The notes under the pieces: model-generated | Databases searched by the model: none | The model's input: only the letters and a program-made list of their open reading frames with translations | Told to the model about the DNA's origin: nothing | Made by a program: the position numbers and the translations under genes | From: an uncultured Marinicella sp. | Lineage (GTDB): Bacteria; Pseudomonadota; Gammaproteobacteria; Xanthomonadales; Marinicellaceae | Direction of reading: 5' to 3' | DNA length: 64,000 nucleotides | NCBI GenBank assembly: GCA_947502595.1 | Contig: CANNAM010000002.1 | Location: 124,001-188,000, forward strand | Shown: one piece after another, positions 16,587 to 25,573 of the stretch | How positions within the stretch are numbered: position 1 is the first letter of the stretch | How the letters are laid out: each line of letters begins with the position of its first letter

Positions 16587-16625
16587 CAAACAAGTGAGCC
16601 ACGAGAAGTTTAAATACAACCATCA

Positions 16626-17696
16626 ATGCAAGCCCTGAAAATCCTGCTGTTATCTGCTTATGATGCCCAATCTCACCGCTATTGGCACCAACAATTGGCC
16701 ACTCAATTCCCCCAGCATGCTTGGCAAATACTGAGCCTTAAAGACCGATATTTTGCTTGGCGCATGGGTGGAAACGCGCTGAGTTTCAAAGCGCAATTTG
16801 ACGCACAGCTGAAGGCTGACTATGATGTGGTGATAGCCACCTCAATGACTGACCTGAGCACTTTATTGGGCCTCTACCCACACCTTGCCAAACGGCCTAA
16901 ACAACTGTATTTTCACGAAAATCAGTTCGCCTATCCAGTCAACCAGCAACAACAAGGTTTGCTAGAAATCCAACTGCGCAGTATTTATTCAGCACTGGTG
17001 GCTGATTGTTTGTGGTTCAATTCTAGCTACAACCGCGACAGCTTTTTAACCGGAGTTAAACGACTCACCAAAAAAATGCCCGATGGCATACCAGGTGACC
17101 TTAACCAAAGTTTGCACAACAAAAGTAAGTTGTTACCTGTACCAATTGCAGATGATTGCCAACCATTGCATCGTAACCACCCATGCAAAACTCACATTGA
17201 AGTGGTTTGGAACCATCGTTGGGAACATGACAAAGGTCCTGAAACTTTGCTGGAAGTTTTGCGACTGTGCATGGCCCACCCTGAAATTAAATTTCACATC
17301 ATTGGTCAACAATTCAGATTAACACCACCGGCCATGCAACAAATCATTGCACAACACGCATCACAATGCCTCACTTTAGGCTACATTGAGTCACGCACAC
17401 AGTACATCCAAACCTTACAACAGGCTGATGTGGTACTGTCTACTGCACATCACGACTTTCAAGGCATTGCCATGTTAGAAGCAGTGGCCTGTGGCTGTAT
17501 ACCCATTGCACCACAGCGTTTGGTTTACCCAGCGCTTTATCCCCGCAACCACCTGTACCCATCAACCCCTGAAAACCCCCAACAAGAGGCGCAAGCCATT
17601 GTGGCAATACTGCAACAGCCGGAAAAACTGAATCCAGTGGCAATCAATTGCAGTTGGCCGCAGCTACAGAGCCGTTATGCAGACTTTCTCCAATAA
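16626..17696 (+). CDS. tRNA-queuosine alpha-mannosyltransferase-like glycosyltransferase (GTDC1/QTMAN family)
   Basis: A 356-residue GT-B glycosyltransferase of the DUF3524/GTDC1 family. The human member GTDC1 was identified as the enzyme that mannosylates queuosine in tRNA-Asp. Visible family features are the N-terminal LLLSAYDAQSHRYWHQQL, then LKDRYFAWRMGGN, the KQLYFHENQFAYPV segment and LVADCLWFNSSYNRDSF. The C-terminal donor-binding half has EVVWNHRWEHDKGPE and a family-type DFQGIAMLEAVACGC acidic motif. It starts at ATG 16626 and overlaps the VanZ-like gene by 20 bases. Transfer of mannose to queuosine in this organism is inferred. Confidence 0.85.
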   Translation: MQALKILLLSAYDAQSHRYWHQQLATQFPQHAWQILSLKDRYFAWRMGGNALSFKAQFDAQLKADYDVVIATSMTDLSTLLGLYPHLAKRPKQLYFHENQFAYPVNQQQQGLLEIQLRSIYSALVADCLWFNSSYNRDSFLTGVKRLTKKMPDGIPGDLNQSLHNKSKLLPVPIADDCQPLHRNHPCKTHIEVVWNHRWEHDKGPETLLEVLRLCMAHPEIKFHIIGQQFRLTPPAMQQIIAQHASQCLTLGYIESRTQYIQTLQQADVVLSTAHHDFQGIAMLEAVACGCIPIAPQRLVYPALYPRNHLYPSTPENPQQEAQAIVAILQQPEKLNPVAINCSWPQLQSRYADFLQ

Positions 17697-18054
17697 AAAC
17701 AGGTGTGCCACAGCCCTGCGTCTGATTGGCTGGCTATTGGTTTTGGGCCTGATTGTTCTGTCATTGATTCAATTGCCACCAACACCACAAGTCATTCCAA
17801 ACAGCGATAAATTACTTCATCTGAGCACTTATTTTGGACTCAGTTATTGGTTCCTCCACACCTACCATAAATACCCACTGCAGGTCATCATTGGTTTTAT
17901 CTTGCTGGGTTTAGGCTTGGAAATATTGCAATTCACGACTCCTTTTCGGTTTTTTGAATGGTTAGATTTGCTGATGAATACCACCGGTGTTTTGCTGGCA
18001 TTTGTGGTTTTTGCCGGATTTAAAATCAAGATAAAATGGTTATTACAGGGTTAA
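17677..18054 (+). CDS. VanZ-like membrane protein
   Basis: A 125-residue inner-membrane protein with about four helices: ALRLIGWLLVLGLIVLSLI, a second around LHLSTYFGLSYWFLH, a third LQVIIGFILLGLGLEILQF, and a C-terminal TTGVLLAFVVFAGF. The SDKLLHLSTYFGLS and GLGLEILQF...EWLDLLMNTTG motifs are typical of VanZ-family proteins. Their molecular function is not settled; some confer teicoplanin resistance. Its start lies within the end of the mannosyltransferase gene, implying translational coupling. Confidence 0.8.
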   Translation: MQTFSNKNRCATALRLIGWLLVLGLIVLSLIQLPPTPQVIPNSDKLLHLSTYFGLSYWFLHTYHKYPLQVIIGFILLGLGLEILQFTTPFRFFEWLDLLMNTTGVLLAFVVFAGFKIKIKWLLQG

Positions 18055-18111
18055 TTTGGCCTAAACTGAACTAAATTAGTTAAAATGGCCTTTTTGCATC
18101 ATTAACCATTT

Positions 18112-19041
18112 ATGCCATCAATTGACATCATCGTGCCAGTTTATAACGAACAAGATGTGATTCCCATGTTCAAAAAACGCATCAGCCAAGTGATGCAAAG
18201 CTGTGACTTACAATGGCGCGTTATTTTTGTCGATGACGGTTCCAGCGATGACAGTTTATCGATCATGAAATCAATTCATGAGTCGAACAGTCGATTTGGC
18301 TTTTTGTCCTTAAGCCGAAATTTTGGCAAAGAATACGCTGTGACAGCTGGGCTTGACCATGCTTCTGCCGATGCGGCCGTGGTTATTGATGTTGATTTGC
18401 AGGACCCGCCTGAATTGATTCCAGACATGGTGGCCCAATGGCATGCCGGTTATGATGTGGTGTTTGCCACCCGCAAAGTCAGACACGGTGAATCTTTAGC
18501 CAAAAAAACTACTGCCAACTTGTTTTATCGCATCATCAATTCAATGAGCAAAATCGAAATCCCTAAAGACACTGGGGATTATCGACTGATGTCTCGGCGT
18601 GCTTATCAAGCAGTCAACAAACTGCGTGAGCGCAACCGGTTCATGAAAGGTTTATTTGCCTGGGTAGGTTACAAACAAAAACAACTGTACTTTGAACGAG
18701 AACCACGCGCCGCCGGTGAAACCAAGTGGAACTACAGCAAACTGTGGCGTTTTGCTTTGGATGGCATCACTTCCTTCAGCTACATGCCTTTACGTTTTGC
18801 CACCTGGATAGGCATGACAGTAGCCATCTTTGCTTTTATCTATGGTTCCATCATCATTGCCAAAACCATCCTGTTGGGCAACGACGTGCCAGGTTATCCA
18901 TCACTGATGGTGGTGGTTTTGTTCCTTGGTGGCATCCAATTAACTGCGTTAGGCATCATTGGCGAATACCTGGGTAGGATGTTCAATGAGAGTAAACAAC
19001 GCCCCTTGTATTTAATCGATGAATACCAACCTCCCGAGTAA
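18112..19041 (+). CDS. GT2 glycosyltransferase, GtrB/DPM-synthase-like with two C-terminal helices
   Basis: A 309-residue family 2 glycosyltransferase that most likely transfers a sugar to undecaprenyl phosphate. The N-terminal GT-A domain has IDIIVPVYNEQDVI, the nucleotide-binding VIFVDDGSSDDS and a DVDLQDPPEL metal-binding motif. A DTGDYRLMSRRA acceptor motif and an AGETKWNYSKL segment follow. Two membrane helices lie near residues 226-250 and 262-285, ending in GEYLGRMFNESKQRP, which is characteristic of the GtrB/ArnC/DPM1 group. The sugar is unknown. It ends 6 bases before the lipoprotein gene, suggesting co-transcription. Confidence 0.93.
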   Translation: MPSIDIIVPVYNEQDVIPMFKKRISQVMQSCDLQWRVIFVDDGSSDDSLSIMKSIHESNSRFGFLSLSRNFGKEYAVTAGLDHASADAAVVIDVDLQDPPELIPDMVAQWHAGYDVVFATRKVRHGESLAKKTTANLFYRIINSMSKIEIPKDTGDYRLMSRRAYQAVNKLRERNRFMKGLFAWVGYKQKQLYFEREPRAAGETKWNYSKLWRFALDGITSFSYMPLRFATWIGMTVAIFAFIYGSIIIAKTILLGNDVPGYPSLMVVVLFLGGIQLTALGIIGEYLGRMFNESKQRPLYLIDEYQPPE

Positions 19042-19047
19042 AGTCAT

Positions 19048-20682
19048 ATGCCAAAGAATGTATTTTTATTGTTGCTGATCGTATTGCTGAGCGCTTGTGG
19101 TGAACATAATTCGCAAGTTCCAAGCCAACATAAAGTAGGGTTGGTTAAATCAGCGCACTATTTTTCTTCAGCTTGGCCAAAAACATTTTGGCAAGCCTTT
19201 GAAAAACCAGATGTATCAGCAGAGTTGAGCCAAATCAAAGCCGATGGCTTCAACACCATAGTGCTCACAGTGCCCTGGCGCGGCTTTGAAATTGGTTTTG
19301 ATGGACTCCAAACCACTTCCAATGAAGCCCTGTACCAACGTCTTGAATTCTTACTTGGGGAAATTGTTGACCATCAATTGATGTACATTTTAAGGGTCGG
19401 CTTTCCCCATGATTACACCCCTGATACTGGTACCGATGGCATGGCCCAATGTGTAGGCATTTACACCGATAAAAAAATGCAATACCATTGGCAAAACTAT
19501 TTAAACAAGGTCAAACAAACCATTCAACCCTACCAAGCATCCTCAGCGGGTGTGTTGGTTTCATGGGAAGATTTTTGGTGCCCGCATTTTGTGTTCCCTA
19601 ACCTGAGCGAAGTTGAACGTCTCGAGATGGCGCAAGCCATGCATTATGGTGAGTGGCTTAGACAACACAAAAACCACAACACAGTGAAAGTTTTGTTACA
19701 ACAAGACGACCTTAACTTCATGCAAGTTAAAATTCCGGAGCCTGCAGAACAGTCATATGTCTTATACTTGGAATTCATTGACGTCATGTTGGACGAAAAA
19801 GTACTCAAACCTGCACAAGCAATTTTTACTGATGCTGCTTTGGAAATCAGGGTAGATAAATTGCCTGTTAAACAAGGTGACAGCTACACTTGGATTGGCC
19901 ACAATTTGTATTTGAATGAACGCAATCATCGCGGCACCTACTGGGCACCTTTTTGGGGTGCAGCCAATGAAGGCGAACTTTTAAGCGCAGAAAAAGCTTT
20001 GTTTAATTTTAAATACTTCCTCAAGGTGGTGTCCGATGATGGACGCAACACCAACCATGTGATTGAACAATTTAATTTCTATGACAACACCCCTTATTTT
20101 CCTAACAATGCCAACATCAAAGCCGATGAGATAAATGACTTCTTGATTGGCGCTGCTCCACTGTTGGCCAAATACAGTCAAGGTTTTGGTGTATGGGCTT
20201 ACCGTGATTATGTTGATAATGGCCTACACAACGCTTCATTTGAAATGGGTAAAACAGGTTGGGAGTTTGCAGGCCCTGCTGAAGTGGTTGCAGTTGCAGG
20301 CGATCAACGCCTTAAATTACCAGCAGGATCTGGTATCAAGCAAAGCTTTGTTGCCGGTGAGCGGTTTATGCTGGTCTCCAGTTATAGCGAGCTACAATTG
20401 TGCCTAGAATCCGACATGAACAGCGAACTTGAGATTTCAGTCGACGGTGAACCGGTGCAAAATTGGTCGTTACACGCAGGCAAAAACTGTACCACTATCG
20501 CAGCTGCACCGTTCAATAAAACCAGTCCCACAACATTCAGCCTGAAAGCCATAAGCACGGCACAAATAGACGAGCTCAAATTGTTTGGATTCACCCAAAA
20601 ACTGGGCCTGTATGATGCCAGTGGTAAGCCAGCTGCACACCTCGAAGCCTATCGGCAGTTGAATAACTTGGTTGATATTTGA
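19048..20682 (+). CDS. Glycosidase-like lipoprotein
   Basis: A 544-residue lipoprotein with the lipobox LLSAC at residues 13-17 (after MPKNVFLLLLIVL). The central region (about 45-400) reads like a TIM-barrel glycoside hydrolase of the GH5/GH-A type. It has VLTVPWRGFEIGF early, LRVGFPHDYTPD, GVLVSWEDFWCPHF with a possible acid/base Glu, and GVWAYRDYVDNG at the end of the barrel. Residues about 405-525 form a beta-rich accessory, possibly sugar-binding, domain. No family could be assigned firmly. The last 300 bases of this gene are duplicated 2.2 kb downstream. It probably acts at the outer membrane on a polysaccharide. Confidence 0.7.
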   Translation: MPKNVFLLLLIVLLSACGEHNSQVPSQHKVGLVKSAHYFSSAWPKTFWQAFEKPDVSAELSQIKADGFNTIVLTVPWRGFEIGFDGLQTTSNEALYQRLEFLLGEIVDHQLMYILRVGFPHDYTPDTGTDGMAQCVGIYTDKKMQYHWQNYLNKVKQTIQPYQASSAGVLVSWEDFWCPHFVFPNLSEVERLEMAQAMHYGEWLRQHKNHNTVKVLLQQDDLNFMQVKIPEPAEQSYVLYLEFIDVMLDEKVLKPAQAIFTDAALEIRVDKLPVKQGDSYTWIGHNLYLNERNHRGTYWAPFWGAANEGELLSAEKALFNFKYFLKVVSDDGRNTNHVIEQFNFYDNTPYFPNNANIKADEINDFLIGAAPLLAKYSQGFGVWAYRDYVDNGLHNASFEMGKTGWEFAGPAEVVAVAGDQRLKLPAGSGIKQSFVAGERFMLVSSYSELQLCLESDMNSELEISVDGEPVQNWSLHAGKNCTTIAAAPFNKTSPTTFSLKAISTAQIDELKLFGFTQKLGLYDASGKPAAHLEAYRQLNNLVDI

Positions 20683-20757
20683 AATACAGCACGATGATAC
20701 CATTGTTATTCAATCATCTGTGGCTGGTCAGGGTGCTTCCGTTTAATCCTTTCACTA

Positions 20758-21768
20758 CTATGTATGATGATTTTTGACCTTGACTGACCATTGATACAAC
20801 GGTTTTTCTATGACTTTATAGACACCCCAACTGAACAAAACCACCACCCCTAGCATCAACCAAAACCCAATCATTGCCAGATTGTGTGCCACCAACCATT
20901 GGCGCAAACCAGAACCAACAAAAGCCAATAAAGCAATGGTGTGAATCAAATAAAGCGTATATGAAGCATTACCTATTTCCATCCAATACAAATAAAACCT
21001 TCCCAATTGTTTTTTTTCTGTACTTATAGCCAGCCACACCACAGCAAAAGCAAATAAACCAAATGTAAAAACTCGCCAAGTTGAATTTTCCGTTGCGAAG
21101 TAAACACCACAAATTAAGCCCAAGATAAGAATCAATATAACCCCCAAAGTAAACTTCCTTTGTAAAAGTGGCTTGCGCAGTTTCCACAAATAATAGCCAA
21201 ACAAAAATTCGAATATAAATGGCGACAACACAATATCTAAAAATTGACTCTCACCAAATGGCATTGAATTCACCTTAATAAACACCAACACCGCGAGCAA
21301 TAAAAACAAATGGTATTTTAGTTGCCACAAAACGGTCAACCCAACCAGTAAATAAAATAATAACTCATAAGTCAAAGACCAAGATGGCGTTATCAATAAT
21401 TCATTCATACGGGTTGAAATCAGCAATACAGAACCCAACCAGTTAATCTCATTAAAACGTTCAGGTGAATACATGAAAACAACACCAAAAGCCAAAATAA
21501 GCATTGGCCAATAGCCCATAAAAATTCGTAAGAATCGTTTTTTCATGAAGTTAAGACCAGAACGCTGGCCTGGTTGAATTTTTTCGGTCGAAATTGCCAT
21601 CACCACCCCGCTGATCACAAAAAACACATCAACACCCATAAAACCATAACGCGCGATCACTTCAAACACAGGCCAATCTAATCCCATGATATAAAAATGC
21701 GTCAAACTGTGATGAAAAACCACCAACAAAGCCGCTAACCCTCGAAGGACTTGAAGGTTGGCTATCAT
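20758..21768 (-). CDS. Acyltransferase 3 family membrane protein (OafA/YrhL-like)
   Basis: A 336-residue integral membrane acyltransferase of the kind that O-acetylates surface sugars. The N-terminal family block is intact: LQVLRGLAALLVVFHHS with the catalytic-type His pair, then GFMGVDVFFVISGVVM. About ten hydrophobic segments follow and end in a YKVIEKPLYQW tail, the conserved E-x-P motif. It lacks the extra SGNH domain of the long class. It converges with the lipoprotein gene. Its upstream side is a decayed region, so it may have arrived with a rearrangement. Acceptor unknown. Confidence 0.9.
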   Translation of the reverse strand: MIANLQVLRGLAALLVVFHHSLTHFYIMGLDWPVFEVIARYGFMGVDVFFVISGVVMAISTEKIQPGQRSGLNFMKKRFLRIFMGYWPMLILAFGVVFMYSPERFNEINWLGSVLLISTRMNELLITPSWSLTYELLFYLLVGLTVLWQLKYHLFLLLAVLVFIKVNSMPFGESQFLDIVLSPFIFEFLFGYYLWKLRKPLLQRKFTLGVILILILGLICGVYFATENSTWRVFTFGLFAFAVVWLAISTEKKQLGRFYLYWMEIGNASYTLYLIHTIALLAFVGSGLRQWLVAHNLAMIGFWLMLGVVVLFSWGVYKVIEKPLYQWSVKVKNHHT

Positions 21769-21862
21769 TGTTACTGAGTTTTTAAAATGTAATTGGTGTC
21801 ACCCTTAAATGCTCCATTTATGGATTCAACTTTGATAGAGTACATGGTTAGGACAATCTTAC

Positions 21863-22568
21863 TCACCACCATGGAAAGACCTCTAATGGTTGGCTACCAG
21901 TTAAGTCTTTACGGATGTTGGCTTTGATACCAAAATTACCCTCCTGTAGATGCAATTTATAGTTATTGCTGCTGATGGTACAGAGGCTTTCATTATTGGG
22001 GGCATCAGTATTCGGAGCATAGGGGTTGGTTACCACTATAATGTACGAAATATTTTTGCCAGCTAGACCAGTAGTTCGAGATAAAACAAACATGTTTTTT
22101 AAGTAGGTACACCTGTATTAAGTAGAATCCTTGACATCTTCAACATTGTATTCTCGATTTAAAACCACGTTGTATAACATTAAATTGCTGTTTGAAAACG
22201 AATCATAACATGAAGAAACAAAGGGGCTTGGGAGAAGTGTCCATATATCAGTTCTGTCTTCTCCATTATTTATAAACCTAATAGCTCCACATTCAACCTT
22301 GTAGCTGACGCGCAATTATTCATGCATATTGGAGGCCTTAATTTCCAAGCGGTCCTTGTCATTCAATCTTGATATACGAAGAGGCGTTGAATAAGTATCT
22401 ACATCAATAGCTGAGTTGTAAGCTGCTAGTTTATGAAAATTGTGGTTATTTTTAATGATACCTACTTCAGTTGTTGTAGTCAATAAACTTGGGTTAATTG
22501 CAAATCTCACCCTTATCATGAATCTGTTTTTGGCAGCAGTTAAAAATGGGGGTATTACCGAGTGTAAG
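21863..22568 (-). pseudogene. Nonsense-interrupted reading frame of unknown function
   Basis: One minus-strand reading frame stays open for about 700 bases except for two in-frame TAA codons (plus 22316-22318 and 22118-22120), ending at TGA 21863. The pieces are protein-like and continuous across the stops (for example RFAINPSLLTTTTEVGIIKN; ECGAIRFINNGEDRTDIWTL; NISYIIVVTNPYAPNTD). They resemble a secreted beta-rich protein, but I recognise no family. The upstream end stops at the junction with the duplicated lipoprotein fragment, so the 5' part appears lost. I read it as a decayed, truncated gene rather than three small genes, since 235 codons with only two stops is far from random in AT-rich DNA. 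Confidence 0.6.
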
Positions 22569-22852
22569 GGTTTATGCTGGTCTCCAGTTATAGCGAACTT
22601 GAGATTTCAGTCGACGGTGAATCGGTGCAAAATTGGTCGTTACACGCAGGCAAAAACTGTACCACCATCGCAGCTGCACCGTTCAATAAAACCAGTCCCA
22701 CAACATTCAGCCTGAAAGCCATAAGCACGGCACAAATAGACGAGCTAAAATTGTTTGGATTCACCAAAAAACTGGGCCTGTATGATGCCAATGGCAAGCC
22801 GGCTGCACACCTCGAAGCCTACCGGCAGTTGAATTCTTTAATCAAAGACTGA
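22569..22852 (+). pseudogene. Truncated duplicate of the 3' end of the glycosidase-like lipoprotein gene
   Basis: This segment repeats bases 20365-20682 of the lipoprotein gene at about 97% identity (roughly eight differences in 240 bases). A 36-base in-frame deletion removes the codons between two SEL tripeptides. The matching begins abruptly at GTTTATGCTGG and fades after CGGCAGTTGAAT, but the stop codon position is kept. An ATG at 22574 would give 92 residues without signal peptide or catalytic part, so it is most likely a non-functional remnant. Most differences are synonymous, which suggests some period of selection or a recent origin. Confidence 0.85.
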
Positions 22853-22956
22853 ATATGGCTAAAGACAAGCCAAAATCATGATGGATTTTGAGTGATAGAT
22901 ATTGCTGTCATTAAATTGTTACAATATGCCAATTAATACATCATTTTAGGTTCAAC

Positions 22957-25548
22957 TTGTCTTTCGCTCACCTTTTTCATAAAAACATTCTGTATGTCTT
23001 ATTGGCTTTAATTATAGGCTGGGCCCTGACTGATAATAAAATCAATGCACCTGTGTCGTTTAAAATTGGTTTAACCGTCGAAACTGATGCAAAAAATCAA
23101 ACTTTACAGTTCTACTGTCACAGCAACAAAGTGTATACCGGTAAAACCAGGGTAGAAAACAGTTATTCAGCAGAAAATCAAATAAGTCCAGGTGTATACC
23201 GTATTGTTAATAACATCAAGTGTGGTGATACGGCCACCAACCTTCGCTTTGACCCATTACCCTCGGTAGGCGTAGTATCAATTGCTAGCATGCGCATTCA
23301 CACCAGCTATTGGCACCAAATTGATTTAGAAGATGCTATCAATCACATTAGACCGATTAATAGCATCAAAAACATCGCGCTTGATGAAGGCAAAATCACC
23401 ATCACATCTATTGGCAATGACCCTTATATAGAATTATCTGACAACCTTCAATCCTACCTGACAACCCAGCCACGTGATTACCTGTGGTTTTTAATTAAAT
23501 ACAGCCTGATGGCTTTCCTATTAATTAAAATACTGACGATAATCATGTATAAAGTCCTCATAAACGGTAAAAACATAGTATCTACTGGACAAAATTTTAA
23601 ACATGGTTTTGATCGAAGAATAAGCCAACTTTGGTCGTTTACTCATAATTATTTATTCCAAACCATCACCATCAGTGGTTTATTACTGCTCACAGCCGTA
23701 CTGATGTATTTATTCTCTACCCATGTGTTCGCCATGCACATCAGCCGAGTAGCAGACTCGAGTTATGTACTCACATTCAGTTTCACAGCTTTACAATTTG
23801 CCCTGGTGTTTTGCTTGTATTTATGCCTTCTGCGCTTGGTTCATCGGATCATGTGGTTAAGGGTATTGCTTGGATTTGGCTTGCTTTTCTGCTGTTTATG
23901 GATAGCTGCCGATGTCAGTCTATTTTCACTGAATGGCATGCATGCAAAACACGGTTTAGGCATGCTGGTTGATGGTGGCATCAGTCAATTTTTCAGCAAT
24001 TTAAAATTCACCGGCCTTTCAAGCACAGAACTGACTTTATATGTCATCTTACTGTTTGCAGGTATTGCCTTGAGTATAGCGGGGGTTTGGCTGTTTGAAA
24101 ACAAGCTTAAACGCAGTCATTTAAAGCTTTCTGCGATTCATTTATTACTGTTTACCGCTTTGACTGTGATGTTTATTTATGGCTTACAACAGTCAGCCAC
24201 TAAACACTTAAACAAGCAACAAATCAGTACTTTTGAACTGCACCACCCCATTGGCTTAAGCTTTTTTGATTTTAAAGATCATGTAATTTCATTCAACGCA
24301 CAAGCCAAACCGTTTGAGCGATTAGACACTGCACCTACCGCAATAAAAGGTCAAGCAGTCACTGAAATTGACAACATTTATTTGTTTATTTTTGAGTCCT
24401 TAAGGGCAGATGTAGTCAATCCTGAAGTTACCCCTAACTTGGTAAGTTTTAAAGACCAAGCTTGGCATTTTATACAGGGCGTGGCCTCAGGTAATGCCAC
24501 CCATTATGGTTGGTATTCAATCGTCAACGCCAAACAACCCTTTTATTGGGAGCGCTACACCAAGTTAAGAGATAAACAGGGTTCTGTTCCATTACAGCTA
24601 TTTAAACAACTGGGCTACCGTATCAACATATACTCAGCCAAAGACCTGTCTTACTTACAATCTGATCAAACCATGTTTGGTCAGAATTTGTCATTGATTG
24701 ATTACATCAGCCCACACCCAAAAATGAGCCCACCAGAACATGATCGTCGAACCATGGATGAACTGCTAGAAGACATCAAGACTAAGCATCAACATACTAA
24801 AAACTTCAATATCATCTTCTTGGACTCATCACATTACCCATACCGGTGGAACTCAGCTGAGATTGATGAAATTCATCCTTTTCAAGGTACGCCTGCCGAA
24901 GGCACAGACTTATCACACGCCAAACGAATCATCAAAAATGACAAAGAACCTATTTTTAACCGGTATAAAAATTCAATCAAATACATGGATCATTTATTTG
25001 GCGAAATGAATGATGCCATTGAGGCCAAAAATTTGAGTGAAAAGTCGATGGTGGTTGCTGTTGGTGATCATGGACAACAATTCATGGAACATGGTTATAT
25101 GTTACACGGCTTTACTTTATACAATGAAGACATCAAAGTACCACTGTATTTCAAAGCCCCCAAAATTAATTTTGGAATGACTCAGCAAGTGGCTGCGCAT
25201 GTAGACATCATGCCTACACTTTTAGATTATATAGGCGTTGATACTTCAACTATCAAACACATAGAGGGCCAATCATTGCTCGCTGATATACCAGCTGATT
25301 TCAAACTAACGTCAGTCGCTGGAGAGCAAAACACACCTTCGGTATTTGTATTGAGCTCACCCCAATGGAAGCTGTATTTCAGAACTGAAAGAAATAACCC
25401 AAGTGCTTTTAAAAATATCTATGTCACAGAAATAACCGATCAACACGACCAAGTTTATGTTCCTGGTAAAGGCTTGGAGCAAGACTACTTAACGTTTATT
25501 AAGCAAGAGTTCCCCAATTTTATCCAACATACATCCATCTTTAAGTAG
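22957..25548 (+). CDS. LTA synthase / sulfatase-like membrane enzyme
   Basis: An 863-residue inner-membrane protein of the alkaline-phosphatase superfamily. The N-terminal part has about seven hydrophobic segments and a polar domain between the first and second (residues 30-175). The periplasmic catalytic domain starts around residue 470: LFIFESLRAD (metal-binding Glu), GNATHYGWYS near 514 (Thr nucleophile candidate), LDSSHYPYRW, and VAVGDHGQQFMEHG near 702 (Asp-His metal ligands). This layout resembles LtaS, OpgB or PbgA-type enzymes that transfer or cleave phospho-groups on glycans or lipids. Start is TTG 22957; no ATG is available. The exact reaction is unknown. Confidence 0.85.
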   Translation: MSFAHLFHKNILYVLLALIIGWALTDNKINAPVSFKIGLTVETDAKNQTLQFYCHSNKVYTGKTRVENSYSAENQISPGVYRIVNNIKCGDTATNLRFDPLPSVGVVSIASMRIHTSYWHQIDLEDAINHIRPINSIKNIALDEGKITITSIGNDPYIELSDNLQSYLTTQPRDYLWFLIKYSLMAFLLIKILTIIMYKVLINGKNIVSTGQNFKHGFDRRISQLWSFTHNYLFQTITISGLLLLTAVLMYLFSTHVFAMHISRVADSSYVLTFSFTALQFALVFCLYLCLLRLVHRIMWLRVLLGFGLLFCCLWIAADVSLFSLNGMHAKHGLGMLVDGGISQFFSNLKFTGLSSTELTLYVILLFAGIALSIAGVWLFENKLKRSHLKLSAIHLLLFTALTVMFIYGLQQSATKHLNKQQISTFELHHPIGLSFFDFKDHVISFNAQAKPFERLDTAPTAIKGQAVTEIDNIYLFIFESLRADVVNPEVTPNLVSFKDQAWHFIQGVASGNATHYGWYSIVNAKQPFYWERYTKLRDKQGSVPLQLFKQLGYRINIYSAKDLSYLQSDQTMFGQNLSLIDYISPHPKMSPPEHDRRTMDELLEDIKTKHQHTKNFNIIFLDSSHYPYRWNSAEIDEIHPFQGTPAEGTDLSHAKRIIKNDKEPIFNRYKNSIKYMDHLFGEMNDAIEAKNLSEKSMVVAVGDHGQQFMEHGYMLHGFTLYNEDIKVPLYFKAPKINFGMTQQVAAHVDIMPTLLDYIGVDTSTIKHIEGQSLLADIPADFKLTSVAGEQNTPSVFVLSSPQWKLYFRTERNNPSAFKNIYVTEITDQHDQVYVPGKGLEQDYLTFIKQEFPNFIQHTSIFK

Positions 25549-25573
25549 TTATTAAAACTACTCTTTTAAAGAT

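Noticed and set aside
22588-22797. Minus-strand frame in the duplicated fragment
   Set aside because: It also exists on the opposite strand of the parental lipoprotein gene, so it is a shadow.
22574-22852. Duplicated fragment as a functional 92-residue gene
   Set aside because: It lacks the signal peptide and catalytic part; I annotate it as a remnant, though expression cannot be excluded.
21769-22956. Intact transposon or insertion sequence as cause of the rearrangement
   Set aside because: I see no transposase-like frame, terminal inverted repeats or target duplications; only the copied gene end and a decayed frame.
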